64,000 nucleotides of DNA from Aristolochia californica (lineage: Eukaryota; Streptophyta; Magnoliopsida; Piperales; Aristolochiaceae). The stretch spans positions 22,140,157-22,204,156 of the forward strand of contig JARWKL010000016.1 in assembly GCA_029961685.1 (NCBI GenBank), in the 5' to 3' direction. Made by a program: the position numbers and the translations under genes. Below the pieces are notes generated by a model. The model was not told the origin of the DNA, made no database searches, and saw only the letters and a list, made by a program, of their open reading frames with translations. This document shows, piece after piece, positions 11,401 to 23,281 of this stretch. Every line of letters starts with the position of its first letter. The first letter of the stretch is position 1.

Positions 11401-13391
11401 ATAACTATTTTTTATCATGTGATCAGCAGTGAGTTTTGCATATCCATGCACTTTTTACCAATCACAGTTCAATCAGATAATGAAGCTGCTAGAAATGTAA
11501 TCAACAAGGTGCAGTCAAATTAATTAGTAAATAAACCAAAAAGATTCACATTTTGGAGGGAATAGTTTCGGGCCATGAATCATTTAGGAAAGTATCCATA
11601 AATACACATTAAAAACAGAGTGCACCAGGACCTTAAAGACGAACAGGACAATGATTACCATGTCCAAATTCTTACCAGTGCCACAAAGAAACGGGCCACT
11701 GCCTTTGATGACTTGAAATCACGATATTGCATCCATGTTTTTCTAACAGCCATGCGCTCAGCAAAGTGGTTTGTAGCAGATAAAATCCCAATGAAAAGCT
11801 GAACTGGACCTTTTGGCAAGGGAGGAGACCTCCATTTATCAGACATTTCCAAGACTTGGTGGAGAGAAAAACTAGGATGAGAGACAGGAAGAGAAGTTGC
11901 ATATACAGAATGCACATCCACATTGCCTTTAATTGCCAGTCCTGTGGCATCTTCAAGAGTAAAACCCTGAGGATGGCAGCAGAAGGGATCAGCAAGTTCA
12001 TAAAAAGTTATACCAGATTGTCAACTTTGTTAAAATATTAAAACATAAAATATAGTTTGTTTTCATTTTGAGTATGCAGTAAGTACCGTTCTATATGGGA
12101 ATGACGTCACATGTCGACCACCAATAATAATATGATAGCCTTCCACACCAGCTCGTATGGTAAGAATAAAGAGTCTACCCTCCACAAAAGGAAACGGCCA
12201 GGTCATTTCTGGCTTCTTTGCACGTCCAATGAATCGTTTAAGCCATGAAGTTGTCTTGGATTCTTTTGCATCAACGATATCATTGCGTGTCCATTTCTCA
12301 CATCTTCTAAATCCATCAACTACCCAAACAGAAGTATCAGAAACTTGCCAAACTAAGGGGACTTACATCACAAACATCACATGCTTTTACATTATCAATG
12401 GCACTTTTACAAATAAAAGCAAGCAAGGAGCACATCAGTCTCCAACCCGTGAATTAATATACATATATTTAGAAGTTATTAAGAGATTACCAGTATCATC
12501 ATCATCTCTTGAAGCTATCCCTTCACATCTCTGAGCACGTCCCCACTGCATCCTATAACATGTATTGTGCTCAATTACTGGCCTCTGACTCCAGTCACCC
12601 TTTAATCGTGGATTCAAATGCAAAATTCTTGGTGGCTCCTCACCATCGACTGCCTTCAACCCTTGCAGTTCTACCATAAACTGTGATACCCATACCTCTG
12701 GATCTCTCCAACGCATCCTTGCTACCTGAGAAACATACTCCTTGTGAGCATAATGTGGCGTGCCCACCACTGTTATGGATGATCCTGCTGCAAGTCCACA
12801 AGGAAGGAACATGATATGGTCCTCTCCAGCAAATTGACCTCCTGTTATTGAAACTGAAGAAGGGCAAGACTCCGGTTTTCCATCAACCAACTGAGTCTGG
12901 TTAAGTTCTTGCGGTTCATAATTCTCCACATCTTCCCATGCTTTCATTCCCAGTGTCCAAGCCTCATCTGCCATTTGCTCCAAGTCAGAAAGGTTGCTTG
13001 TTTTATTCCTCCGTCTCATGATCTCACCAGTAATCCGACCATAATGGTTTTGAAAAGGCCTAATGGGCCGTAGTCCACCATTTCCTTCCTGAATTGATTC
13101 TTTCCTAGGCATTGGTGGCACATTTTGGTTCCTTTCACCTTCCAATCTACGACTAAAAGTGTCTTGGTATATCGAACTAAAAAAGTGTTTCTCACTGGCA
13201 GACTGATCGAAACCAATAAAAGTCTCATCTCCACTCAGAATACTAGCAATTTCAAGAAACTTATGGAACTTTAAGTAGATAAATATCAAGTACAAGGTTC
13301 CCAGTCCTAGGAGCAGGTGGGACAACTTCAACCTCCTCGAACCCAGTGCATCACACTTTGGTCTTAAAATGTCACTCTTGGGTCTCTTCAT
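8488..13391 (-). CDS. GALT2: Hydroxyproline O-galactosyltransferase, GALT2-like (CAZy GT31 with galectin domain)
   Basis: Seven exons in transcript order: 13391-12491, 12319-12087, 11966-11676, 9489-9361, 9213-9040, 8882-8775, 8694-8488, giving 680 aa with consistent phases. Type II Golgi topology: a short basic N-terminus ([12 protein letters not shown]), then one membrane segment at about 25-41. The galectin-like domain (about 190-400) contains [14 protein letters not shown] and [12 protein letters not shown]. The GT31 domain includes [17 protein letters not shown], the metal-binding DDD in [12 protein letters not shown] (D531-D533), and [18 protein letters not shown] near 614. The C-terminus ends HCCNFR, as in the GALT family. 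Family enzymes add the first galactose to hydroxyproline on arabinogalactan proteins. The N-terminus ([13 protein letters not shown]) resembles Arabidopsis GALT2 more than GALT5 or GALT6, but the exact paralogue is an inference. Intron 3 (9490-11675) contains a TRIM. Confidence 0.9.
10616..10967 (+). mobile_element. TRIM (miniature non-coding LTR element) in GALT2 intron 3
   Basis: Two direct terminal repeats, 10616-10735 and 10849-10967, share blocks such as AATAGTCCCACA, TTGTTGG and CCTAAGTG and are clearly diverged. The left repeat starts TGTTA and ends AACA; the right starts TGTTAG and ends AATA. Directly after the left repeat is TGGTATCAGAGT, matching 11 of 12 bases of the initiator Met-tRNA primer-binding site. 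A purine-rich tract GACATGAGAGGGAG ends exactly at 10848, before the right repeat. The internal part is only 113 bp and encodes nothing. Flanks GATAA and GATAT form an imperfect 5 bp target duplication. It lies opposite in strand to GALT2. Confidence 0.88.
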
Positions 13392-14230
13392 TGGCAGTTG
13401 ATTGCAGTGAATCTAATAAAGCCGAGTCATTAATTTCCCCGCTCCTCCTTTCTGATAAAAATTTCACCTCTAACACCAGTACTGACGGACAGCCAAATCC
13501 TCATCATACATTCAATTTCTGAGCAACATTTCCACTCAGAGCCTCACGCCCCGAACAAACATGAACGAAGGAAAGCTTAAAGATCTGAACCCGAAATTTC
13601 ACTACGAGTGATCACTCCCTCTCCAATCCACACTCTAATTTACAAAGAGATATCGGAGCGCACGTAACAGAAAACCTTAAATTCACCGAAAATTCAAACG
13701 GACCTCTTGTCTGATCCACCAACTCTCGACCAAACTCACCAATGTTTCACAGAGGACGCAACCCACACCGAGTCAGAAAAAATCATATAAAAACAACGGA
13801 AAAAGCATCGATCGAGAAATGCATAGCGCCTCAGAATCCAACACTAACCTCCGCCATCAATCCAAATGCCCGCCCAGTTCCTACTTCCACATTTCTCCTC
13901 TCCCTCAGCCCAACTCGATCCTAACAGAATCCCACGTTCCAAAAACCCTAACACGAAGAAGAAGACAACCAATCATCGGTTCGAGAAATCCACGACCTCA
14001 AAAAACAAAAAACAAAAAAACCACCTTGAATCACCCCAAAGCGAAGACTCTCCAGCGTCATATAAACTCCATAACACCCCTGAGATCTTCAAAACGAAGA
14101 AGAAAAGCTAAAGAGACATCCGAGAGCCAAAATCCGGGGGAGGAAAGTTGAGACCATACAAGGCAAGGATCAGAGATTTGAAGCGCTTTTCTCCTTCTAT
14201 TGACCACACTTTCATTTCGTAAGTTTGTTT
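13392..14230 (-). promoter_or_regulatory. 5' leader and promoter region of GALT2
   Basis: This region lies upstream of the GALT2 start codon and is less AT-rich than the surrounding gaps. Open frames on the plus strand here are short and low-complexity (Lys/Pro/Ser rich) and not recognisable. I read it as leader sequence, possibly with a 5' UTR intron, plus the core promoter. Confidence 0.4.
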
Positions 14231-15189
14231 TCTTCAGTTTCTCCGCAAGAATAAATCCCGCATTAATCTTCGTTTAATTAAACTAATCTACAGTTTTTAT
14301 TTTAATCCGAAAATTATGACATATGGACCCGAGCCACACTCCACGGCCCGATTAATATAATTACCATCTATCTATGTATTTGTTACATTTAAATTTTTAA
14401 TTACCCTTTTTTATAAATACGGCTAATAATTATTTTAAAATCATCTATGTGAATTATTTAATGTGAGACCATTTAATAATTAAAATATCAATTTAATAAT
14501 AAAAAATACAAGTAGACCGCTACATCCGACCCAGTTTTTTCTGAACTAGACCAGGCCAAGCCTGGTTGCAAATCGGAACCTCGGACCGACTCGTGGCTAC
14601 ATTAAGAAATTAAAGATTTCATGATAGGAAAAGCGGTTCAGATGTAAAAAGCATGTGAAGTGGCTCAGAAAGGCCTGTGGCAAGATGGGTGGAGAGACAC
14701 AGCTGCCTCTTAATTAATTTTCTATGGGGTTTTGGTTCTGGGTTGATGTCGTGTTTATTTGGAAGTAATCCAAAGCTTTTAGTTCATCGGTTTTGCTGAA
14801 TGTTTTTTTTTTTTTTTTTTTAAATTATGAAATGCAAGAAAAGACAAGGAAATAAGGCCAATACGAACAAATCTATGTCGATGATTACAAGAAACGAGGG
14901 TAATTTACTTAGCAACTATTTATGCATTTGGGTTCTAAATGAATTCTTATCTAGGGACTGTTTGTGCCATTATAAGAAAATAAAACAAAACGACAGTTAG
15001 GAAATAATGAAAAATTTCACAGATTAGCAAGTCTGATCTGTATTCTATCATAAAAGTTCAGACTTCTACACCTGCAAGTTTCATCTTCAACAAGGAATGC
15101 ATAAATACAATTTGGCAGCATGCTACCTGCAAGTGGTCATGCACTTATCAAGCCATTTCAAAAACTCCTACAGCAACCAGAACAATGCT
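14231..15189. other. Intergenic region between GALT2 and HEMERA
   Basis: AT-rich DNA with a long poly-T run near 14800-14820. It should contain GALT2 distal promoter and the HEMERA 3' UTR. No gene or mobile element recognised. Confidence 0.5.
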
Positions 15190-18100
15190 CTACTCATCCT
15201 CATCAAAATCCAGAAGGAAATCAGTTAAGTTCTCCGAATCGTCTACCGCTTCCTCCAGTGTCATGGGACTGTCTTTCTTTTTTTCCTAAACAGAAAAAAG
15301 AAACCCAAAGTTTAAGTTTAATGCGTAGAGACATAAGAGGTTAACAAATTGTAGGAAGCTGTCACTTAAGTCACATAGCATGAACTCTTGAATGATTCAC
15401 TTAGAAGCCATTGCCGATACTTCCATTCGTAAGCTCCCTAGGCTCCTCAAGATCTTGAGGAAGATTGATGGAAGTAGTGAGAAGATTTGAGCAAGGAAGA
15501 GACTCCCAAAAAATGTGACAAGGATCTGAGAATGATCAAGATAAAGAAGAATAGTTTGGGGTTTCTTCAAGGAAAGCCCAAGTGCACTGTGGCAACGACC
15601 TCAGAAGTAAGTTTTCACTTCATGTTATGGACAGCCCAAGATTGATGGAAGTAGTGGAGATGATGACTTCAGTCTACTAGGGTGCAAATTATTATGAATG
15701 CTGCTCACAGAAAGACGCTTACCTTATATGGCCATGTGGCCATGACTGAGGTGGACATTATTTCTATAGGATTTACAGAAATCTTGTCAGTAGTCCACCT
15801 CATTTATTCATTCATTGAAAATGGGCAATGAAAATCACAAGCACCTTAGAGCTTCATTTGATTAGAATCTCCAACGACTAAATGGCATCTAAGAAATATG
15901 CAGTTGAAGTAGACAAATAGCACTGGTAGAATAAATTGAAAAGCTAGGAATTCAGTTTGCTAATTCAGATAATGAACTTGCAAATTCTTTAGAGAGAAAG
16001 AGAGAGAGAGACACCCACCTTCGACTTGCGAAGCTCAGGAGTACTCTTTAGAACACTCCAATTGCGGTTTAATTTTTCATCAGCTACTTCTTCTGCTTCA
16101 ATATCACTATCCTCTCCCTCATCCTAGAGCAAAAAAAAAAAAAAACATGAAGACGCAAAAACTAACTACCAAGAAGCCACCTTTGAGGAAGCTAAAAAGA
16201 AATAAGGAAAGTAAATGACAGAAGAAAAGCAAAGCAAAAAAATAGATAGACTTTCATGCATAGCTCACATCGTTTTCTCCAATGTCAACAGCTTTTGCCA
16301 TGGCTTCATCTATATCTGTGATCTGTTTCTCCAATTCGAATGAAACAGGATTAGTTAATCAGTGCTATGAGAATAGCAAATAAGCAAATCAATAGTTAAT
16401 GCAAACTTCAATACCTCAACTTCTTCCGACTTTTCCTTGCTCAGAATTTTCTGAAGCTCCTCCCTTGATATGATTTTTCCATGCTGAGATGCAACAGTTT
16501 TTAATGAACTCAAGTGAAATACATTAATATCAAAAATAGATAGAAACATCATATTTATGTGATCGAGAAAGATAAACCAGCATACTTCCCATATATGATT
16601 AGCGACACGTCTCTATGGTTGCATATAAATGAAGGAAAGGCAATACATAAAGGTAGTCACCAAACATTACATATCTAGAATGCTGTAAATGTGACTATCA
16701 TCTGACTGAAGGTTGAGAAAATAAAACATGCTAAGATTCTGAGGTTAATCGTAGTACCTCCATAAGATAGGAAAGCATATTCGGTGTCGGCTCATGAAAG
16801 TCTGGACCCCTGTAGTCTATTACTTCATTTGGATCTTGAATATAATTTATAGTTGGGTAAACTGGATCTCCTCCCCAAACTGCAGGCCACCATTGGGTAG
16901 TTAAGACACAATTTTCAACCAAGTTGTTGGGTAACAAGAAAAACTGATCAGCATATGAATTCCAGTTTTTTCATACAATATTTGCTAATTATAAGCAAAA
17001 GCGTATGAAGAAAGGGCTACTTCTCAAATAGTGCCCTCTTCAAGTGGCAAGAGGACATATCGCATATATATGCATTGTATGGAGTATGACCAAACACAGT
17101 TTGACAGAGTATCTGTAAGGAGTAATGCAGCACAATTGTGGGCCTGGGCCGTAAGCTCAATGCTTAATAGAAGTCAAAAAAAGATTTTTTTTTTTAAGAA
17201 CAATCTGAAACATCAACTACCATGCACAACATGACATTCACAAAAATATAATTATATGGTCCAACAAATAATGAAATATGTAAGTTGAGACAAGTTTCTA
17301 GTTCTAAAGTAGGGTAGTCCATACTTTCCTTTATTTGATCCTCCCTCATTCTCATTGCTAATGGATCTCGCTTTATACGAATATCAGTGCCCATCATGAT
17401 CCGATACTCTGCAGCCGTTTGATGCGAGAACATTGTCATGAGTTGGTCAATCTCATCTTCACCTGTCTCCTCGTAATGCTTTTGCACTGCCTCACGTGAA
17501 GTGTCCCTCTTCCATGCTTTAACCCATTCAGAATAGTAAGCTATAGGACCTATTCTTTCCAGTCTTTCCTGCTCAGCTTTCAATCTGAATATTTGATCCA
17601 GTCACAGTTAGTCTAATTCTTCAAATCTTGCCAGAAATACTAACTACAACAAACTATGACATGTGAAACATGATAAGAGAAGGAAACATCAAAAGGCATA
17701 ATCATCATCATCATCATCATCATCACCACCATAATCATAATAATATAATGACAGTAATAACAATAGTAATAATTATTATAATTATTACAGTGATTATTAT
17801 GACAACTACTAACATAATAATAATAATAATAATAATTTTATTATTGTTGTTATTATTATTAATAATAATTAAAAACCAATAAAATAATGAAGATAACAAA
17901 ATATGCTCTGAAGTTGGGTCCAAGCCTATCCCAAAATGACTAGCCAACTTAGGAAACCTCCTTTTCAACTAATAAACTCAACATCTTTCTACTCATTAAT
18001 CCATGTGGGATTATTACTTAACACTCCCCCTCACGTGTAGCCCTTTTTGTGGCTCCACATGTGGATAATTTGGGTGTGTGAAGTTGGGTCTAAGGCCTAT

Positions 18101-21100
18101 CCCAAAATGTCTAGCCAACTTAGGAAGCCTCTTTTCCAAGTAATAAACTCAACATTTTTCTACTCACTAATCTATGTGAGATTATTCCTTAACACTCCCC
18201 CTAACGTGTAGGTCCTTTTTGTGGGTCTACATGTAGATAATTTGGGTGGAGACCCACATAGGAGTACATGCTCTTTACCATGTGAAGTTGGGTCCAAGGC
18301 CTATCCCAAAATGACTAGCCAACTTAGGAAACCTATTTTCCAACTAATAAACTCAACATCTTTCTACTCACTAATCCATGTGGGATTATTACTTAACATA
18401 TGCAAGGGGGAAGCTTTAGTACTCTTTTCACTCATGCTAGAGATAAGGGCTGGTTGAGTCCTATTTCAAATCCTGATTCTTTGGACATTCCCCATTTACA
18501 ATATGTAGATGTCACTCTGCCTCTGCAAAGCTTCAATCAATCAAGTAATTAACTTTAAAGCAATTCTGGTATTCTATGAGATCATCTCCAGTCAGAAGGT
18601 TAATTGGCAGAAGTCAGCGATTTATGGTATTCATCTTCCCCAAGATCCTTTCCCAAATGGTGGACATCCTCGGATGCCAAGCTGCTGACTTCCCAATCAC
18701 ATATCTTGGTCTCTCCGTCACCCCTAAGAGTCCTTAGGCCCTTTGCACTCCCATTTTGTAAAAAGCTTGACAGGAGGCTATCTACTTGGAAAGGCGAGTT
18801 TCCAAGGTAGGTAGACTCACACTAGCAAAGGCTACTCTCACTGCCAGCTGTTTTACTTCCTTTATCTCTTTAAGTGCCCGATTACTATTGCCAATAAAAT
18901 CGAGTCAATTGAAACAAGATTTTTGGGGATAGGTTCCTCCAATACCCGCAAGTACCACATACTCAAGTGGGATGAGGTTTGTGTCCAAAGAGAGAGGATT
19001 GAGCATTCGCAAAATCAAAAGCATGAAGGACACTTTGCTGGCAAAATGGGTATGGCGATTCGTCCAGGATAAAAATGCATCATGGAGGATGGTAAGTTGC
19101 GCCAAAATATGCTTCCATGGTAAGATTTGTCCTCCGGATGTTGCTCTGCATACTGCAAGTCCCCACGGTTGAAAACCATCATGAAGCTCCAACCCTCTGT
19201 GCTAGACAACATTAGATTCAAGGTCCGCTTTGGCAACCTGATGAAGTTGTGGGGATAGGAATCTTGCATGCACCCTTCCCAATGTCTTCTCCCTCTAAAG
19301 GAACAAAGATATTAGTTTGGCACATAGATAGTTCCACTCAGGACTGTTAGATTGAGAAGGAGTCTCTCAGACAATGTGGTAGAAAGTGCGAGCAATCTCA
19401 TGAGCCTACTTGACTCCCAATATATTCACCATTTGGATGATGATCAAATTATTTGAAAAGGCTTGGTAGATGACAGTTTCACAGTAGCTTCGTACAATAA
19501 TCATATAATTCTTCCGCTTAGAACGACTGTTGTTGCTGCTTCTTTGGCCTAGAAACTGTCAGGGCCGCCTAAAGTTGTGTTCTTTGTTTGGTGTGCTATT
19601 CGAAACAACATCATAACATATGGCAAACTTCAAAGACGAGGTACGTACATCGTAAATTCCCTTTGCCGTCTCTGTAATGATGCTAAAGAAATCCATCGAT
19701 CATCTTCTATTGGGAATCCTGTTCTCATCTTTTGTCTGGCAACATTTCTTCCCCTAATTCTGTTAAATTTATGAAAAAGAGAAAAACTTCATTGACCTAA
19801 ACCCCTATTTATAATAGAGAAAAGTAGTAGAGTCTAATTACAATTAAACTACCCTTGTCCCAATTATACCCAAACTTTAACACTTAAAGATTAAGTCCTA
19901 GCATAATTAAATAATTCAATATAAATAAAAGACTAACATAACTAAAACACCTTTAAACTGAAACTCTTCTATAAGACCTTCTTGGCTTCTTATTGTGAAA
20001 GTCATGTAAGACTCTTCCATATTTGCTCTTCAACTCTAGAGCGTCAATTAACCAAAGGGAAGCATTTTCCTCAAATTTCTACGTTTGCGTAGTCAAGTGG
20101 GCCCCACACCGAATTCAATTAGGGTAATATAGCACCCAATTCATTCAATTTAGAACCAACAGTGATCAATTCTACCAATTGAGACTATAAATCGATGAAA
20201 GGATGACCTAATTTCAAGAAATCAGGATGGCGTAGGCTATTTGGATGATGACTCAAACATTAGGTTGATGACGTAGGCAGATTTGAGAAATTTCCTTAAA
20301 TTGGGATCATCAAACACTTCTAAATCCCAACATTCAATCAAATAAAAGCATTAATCATTAGCCAATAGGCTAATCCCAACATTAGCCTCTACCTTCCTCA
20401 TTCTCTTAAGGCCTTTGGCTCCCAATATGCTCTGCTCCCCCTCCCCCACTATGGCATATTACTCTAGAAAATTGTGTTGGCTATCATTTCCTAGAGCCTC
20501 TGGTTAAGGAGGAACAATAGACTCTTTAAAGATGAGTTGTTGACTGCTAGTGTGGTGATTGAGAAGATTACAACACTAACTCTATCCTAGCTCCATAGCA
20601 GGGGTAAGCTGGATGACTTTACCACCTCCCACATCCAACTCAACTGGTTTACTATCACCACTCTCAGTCCTTAGCATCCAAAGCCCCCTTCCCTTGGTGC
20701 CCCCTACGTAATGGCTTCATTAAACTCAATTTTGATGGCAATGGGAGCGAAACCCTGGTCCCATAGGTTTTGGTGGTCTGTTGCGGGACTCTAAAGGCCA
20801 ACTCATCCTTGCTTATGCTGGTCTTTTGGGTTCTAAAGACTCTTGGTGGCAAAGACCTTTGCTCTTCTCCACGGCATCAAACTTGCATGCGACCACACTT
20901 CCCTTCCTTTGGCGAGTGAAGTTGACTCAACTTCGGTAATTAGCTGGTGCAAAAAGGGAGTCCCTCCCCCTTGGCGGTTCCTTTATTTGGTTGAAGATGA
21001 TAGGAATTAAGCGCCCTAATTATAGAGTAGCGAGAGCAATAATAATAAACGCAAAAAAGGGAAGAACAAGTACGAAGAAAAACATAAGATTTATACAAGT

Positions 21101-23281
21101 TCGCCTCAAGGTGAGACTACATCTTGTCTTCCACCGCTGCAGTCCCACTATAATAATGAAATAGTTTATAAGAGAAATCGCTTCTCTAACCTATCACAAC
21201 CGCAACTGATGATTATCCTTGGTGCTCTTACTCCGGGTGATAATACCCTAACAACAACGCCCCCAAATATAAAAAGAAAATTAGGGCAACCGAATTAAGC
21301 ACCCCAACTACCCTTAATGAAACTATAGTCAATATATCGTAGATCTAGCGTGGGCTCTGCGTAAGGCGTTAATTAGGCTTCACAACTTAACAGAAGAGAT
21401 TCTTGACATCTGAAATACCAAATCAGTCTCTTGGTCCCACATCCCTTGGACAATGAACAGTGCAACTGATGGCCTGGTCTATGAGGGGGTTTCATGCTTG
21501 AATTTGACTATTGAATTTCCTGAGACTTGATATCTATCTGATTGTTGTTTTCCTTTTTCTCTTTCCTTTTGTCTTATGTAATTCTCTTGTAGTTCAGTAG
21601 CCTCCCTACACTGTTCGTAGGGGTGCTTATTTGTAAGCGGTTTCTCCTCTTCTTTTAATAAATTCTCACTCATTATTCAAATAAAAAAATGCAATAAAGA
21701 TTTTGTTGAAGAAATTTTTTGTAAGTCCCTAACCTTTCCTCTTTGAATACATGTCGTCTTGCCCTCAAGAGGGCAGTCTCAGTTATTGTTGGATGATCCC
21801 CATAAAGCTTTATTTGCCCCGTCTCTGCCATGGCCTTGGCAAAAACCTGCAACAATCTCCATTCAAAATCAGTACAGCTCCTCTTTTGCATCAAAAAGCA
21901 ATTACACTATATTTAAAAAAAAAAAGCAATTACACTAGAGAAAAATTAACAGTGAGCCAGAAGTCCACTGCATCAAGGTGATAAGTGTAAGGCAGACATT
22001 GCAAGTATGCATAATTGCTAGGCCACACAATGGATGCACTAGAAGTAGTCATGTTGATCAGAGGGTACTAACTATTTTGGCCATCAGATGATGAATGTTG
22101 AGTACTCTATGTATCTTGGAGGCTATGGCAAAGGGAATAGGACTTTCCCCTTAAGTATTAATATAGCTTGCTTCATTTTGACCAATCACTTCAGATGGTG
22201 ATCCAAGGAGGTGAAACCATCTTATATATCGACTAAAAAGCTAGTGTACCATGGTATATAGAGAGAATGCCTCACTTAAAATTTGACTCACCGTTTCAAC
22301 ATCTGCCCGCCTCCTTTGCCACCTAGACCACTGTTGTTTGTCTGGTTTTCGCCAATTCCACCAGAGTTCTTCACTTGTAAGAGGCTCTTCAATTGGCTTC
22401 TTTACACTCGGATCTATAAAGGGATGGGGCCGACCCATTTTTTTGTCTAAAGCATAAGGACTCAAGTTCTCTTCCTCCGGTTCACTCTGATAGACCACAT
22501 ATTCACTTGATTCATCTTTTTTATCATCAGTGCTATCATTTAATGTTTCATCTTCAGATAAATCAGTTGACACTACACTTTGTTCTGTGGACCCTGTGGC
22601 AGCTGCACTTTCCTTATATTTCTTTCTTCTGCTACCAGGCTTTTTCCCATATGAAGAAACTCCTTCTGACTTACCTGATGGCTCCGGGGCTCGGGCAGCT
22701 CTGACCTTGCTACCTGTACCTTCAGGCCAGTATTCTGGCAAAGGTATAGCAGCTCGAGCACCTGAGGCTTGTTCAAGCTGTCCTGATGTGGAATCCATAT
22801 AGCTAGAGTATGGGGGACGCTCAACTTTAATATGCTTCACATGTTCATCATCTTTATTTTCACATTTAATTTGTGGAAGAAGACTAGGCCTCCTTGAATG
22901 TGAGGAGTAGGAGGACCCAAAATTTAGTTGCACCTTCCTCATCAGAAATGAATCAAATAACTGTATATATTGCCAAAGGAAAATGGAAAGAAAAGAGTTC
23001 AGTAGTGACTAAATCATGAATATTTTCAACCACTAAAGTTAGAAACGCAGTACAACCTCCACAAGTTACTACAGATCATTGCATACCTGAAATCGTTGAG
23101 ACTGATGGATTCCAACAACGGACCCATTAGAAGAACAGCGAAAAGCTTTATCTGTTCAAAGGAGAGAAGTTAAAATTCTGTTAACCATATGAGATAAAAA
23201 CCCCACAGAGCATTGAGAAAATATCTTCACAGAAGTATGGAACAAACCCTGATGGAACCGTGGCAGTGGAAGAGATGCCAT
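15190..23281 (-). CDS. HMR: HEMERA / pTAC12 / PAP5, plastid RNA polymerase-associated and phytochrome-signalling protein
   Basis: Ten exons in transcript order: 23281-23248, 23151-23087, 22960-22292, 21846-21734, 17584-17325, 16879-16758, 16483-16415, 16322-16269, 16123-16019, 15285-15190. Phases agree and give 528 aa, close to the roughly 527 aa of Arabidopsis HEMERA. Family landmarks: SSYMDSTSGQLEQASGARAA, LGRPHPF-like KMGRPHPFIDPSVKKP, WWNWRKPDKQQWSRWQRRR, KAMAETGQIKLYG, YYSEWVKAWKRDTSREAVQK, MMGTDIRIKRDPLAMRMRED and WGGDPVYPTINYIQDPNE. The acidic tail ENLTDFLLDFDEDE matches the known transactivation end. The N-terminus MASLPLPRFHQDKAFRCSSNG looks like a plastid transit peptide. The protein is dual-targeted: it is part of the plastid-encoded polymerase complex and acts in the nucleus in phytochrome signalling. 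Intron 4 is swollen to 4.1 kb by transposons. Confidence 0.94.
17695..17885. repeat. CAT/TAA trinucleotide microsatellite in HEMERA intron 4
   Basis: A run of ATC/CAT repeats (17701-17735) passes into imperfect AAT/TAA repeats to about 17880. The open frames here encode only His, Ile and Asn runs and are not genes. The tract ends about 25 bp before the TRIM array. Confidence 0.9.
17907..18398 (-). mobile_element. TRIM array with three terminal repeats and two internal domains
   Basis: Three near-identical repeats of about 118 bp lie in direct orientation: 17907-18023, 18077-18194 and 18281-18398. On the minus strand each starts TGTTAAG and the later two end CTTCACA. Two short internal segments separate them. 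The one at 18195-18280 starts, on the minus strand, TGGTAAAGAGC, a degenerate Met-tRNA primer site, and ends in the purine tract GTTAGGGGGAG. The one at 18024-18076 lacks the primer-site end but keeps GTGAGGGGGAG. The whole array is flanked by identical 5 bp direct repeats TATGC (17902-17906 and 18399-18403). It codes for nothing. Confidence 0.9.
18399..20990 (+). pseudogene. Degenerate LINE (L1-type) 3' half, interrupted
   Basis: With frameshifts and stops, the plus strand reads as the end of a plant LINE ORF2. Near 18500 is LQYVDVTLPL, where an intact element has the YADD active site. Next come VNWQKSAIYGI, LGCQAADFPITYLGLSV near 18670-18720, RLTLAKATLT near 18810, and GLSIRKIKSMKDTLLAKWVW to about 19050. 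Near 19560-19680, GPPKVVFFVWCAIRN and LCRLCNDAKE are the zinc-binding zf-RVT region. Near 20720-20790, LNFDGNGSE and GFGGLLRDSKGQLILAYAG are an RNase H-like domain. It is dead and is split by an LTR-like insertion. The sense strand is opposite to HEMERA. Confidence 0.8.
19761..20381 (-). mobile_element. Solo-LTR-like insertion within the LINE
   Basis: On the minus strand the segment starts TGTTGGGATT (at 20381 or 20332, both possible) and ends AAATTTAACA at 19761, the TG...CA ends expected of an LTR. Near its 3' end it carries TATAAATAGG, a plausible LTR promoter. About 225 bp of it (19809-20033) recurs in the opposite orientation at 40914-41051. No internal coding region flanks it. I could not find a matching target duplication, so the exact ends are unsure. 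Confidence 0.5.
20991..21470. other. Unclassified repeat-like DNA in HEMERA intron 4
   Basis: This DNA separates the LINE remnant from exon 4. It includes TTTATACAAGTTCGCCTC near 21090, reminiscent of a common plant transposon-derived motif, but I cannot classify it. No coding potential. Confidence 0.3.

Noticed and set aside
13742..14151. Overlapping plus-strand frames of 60-110 codons
   Set aside because: They fall in the GALT2 leader and promoter on the opposite strand, are low-complexity, and have no family match.
17670..17968. His-, Ile- and Asn-run open frames on both strands
   Set aside because: Translation of the CAT/TAA microsatellite.
17907..18398. Regularly spaced repeats that could suggest a CRISPR array
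   Set aside because: Repeats are about 118 bp with related internals in a plant intron and have LTR-type ends and a target duplication.
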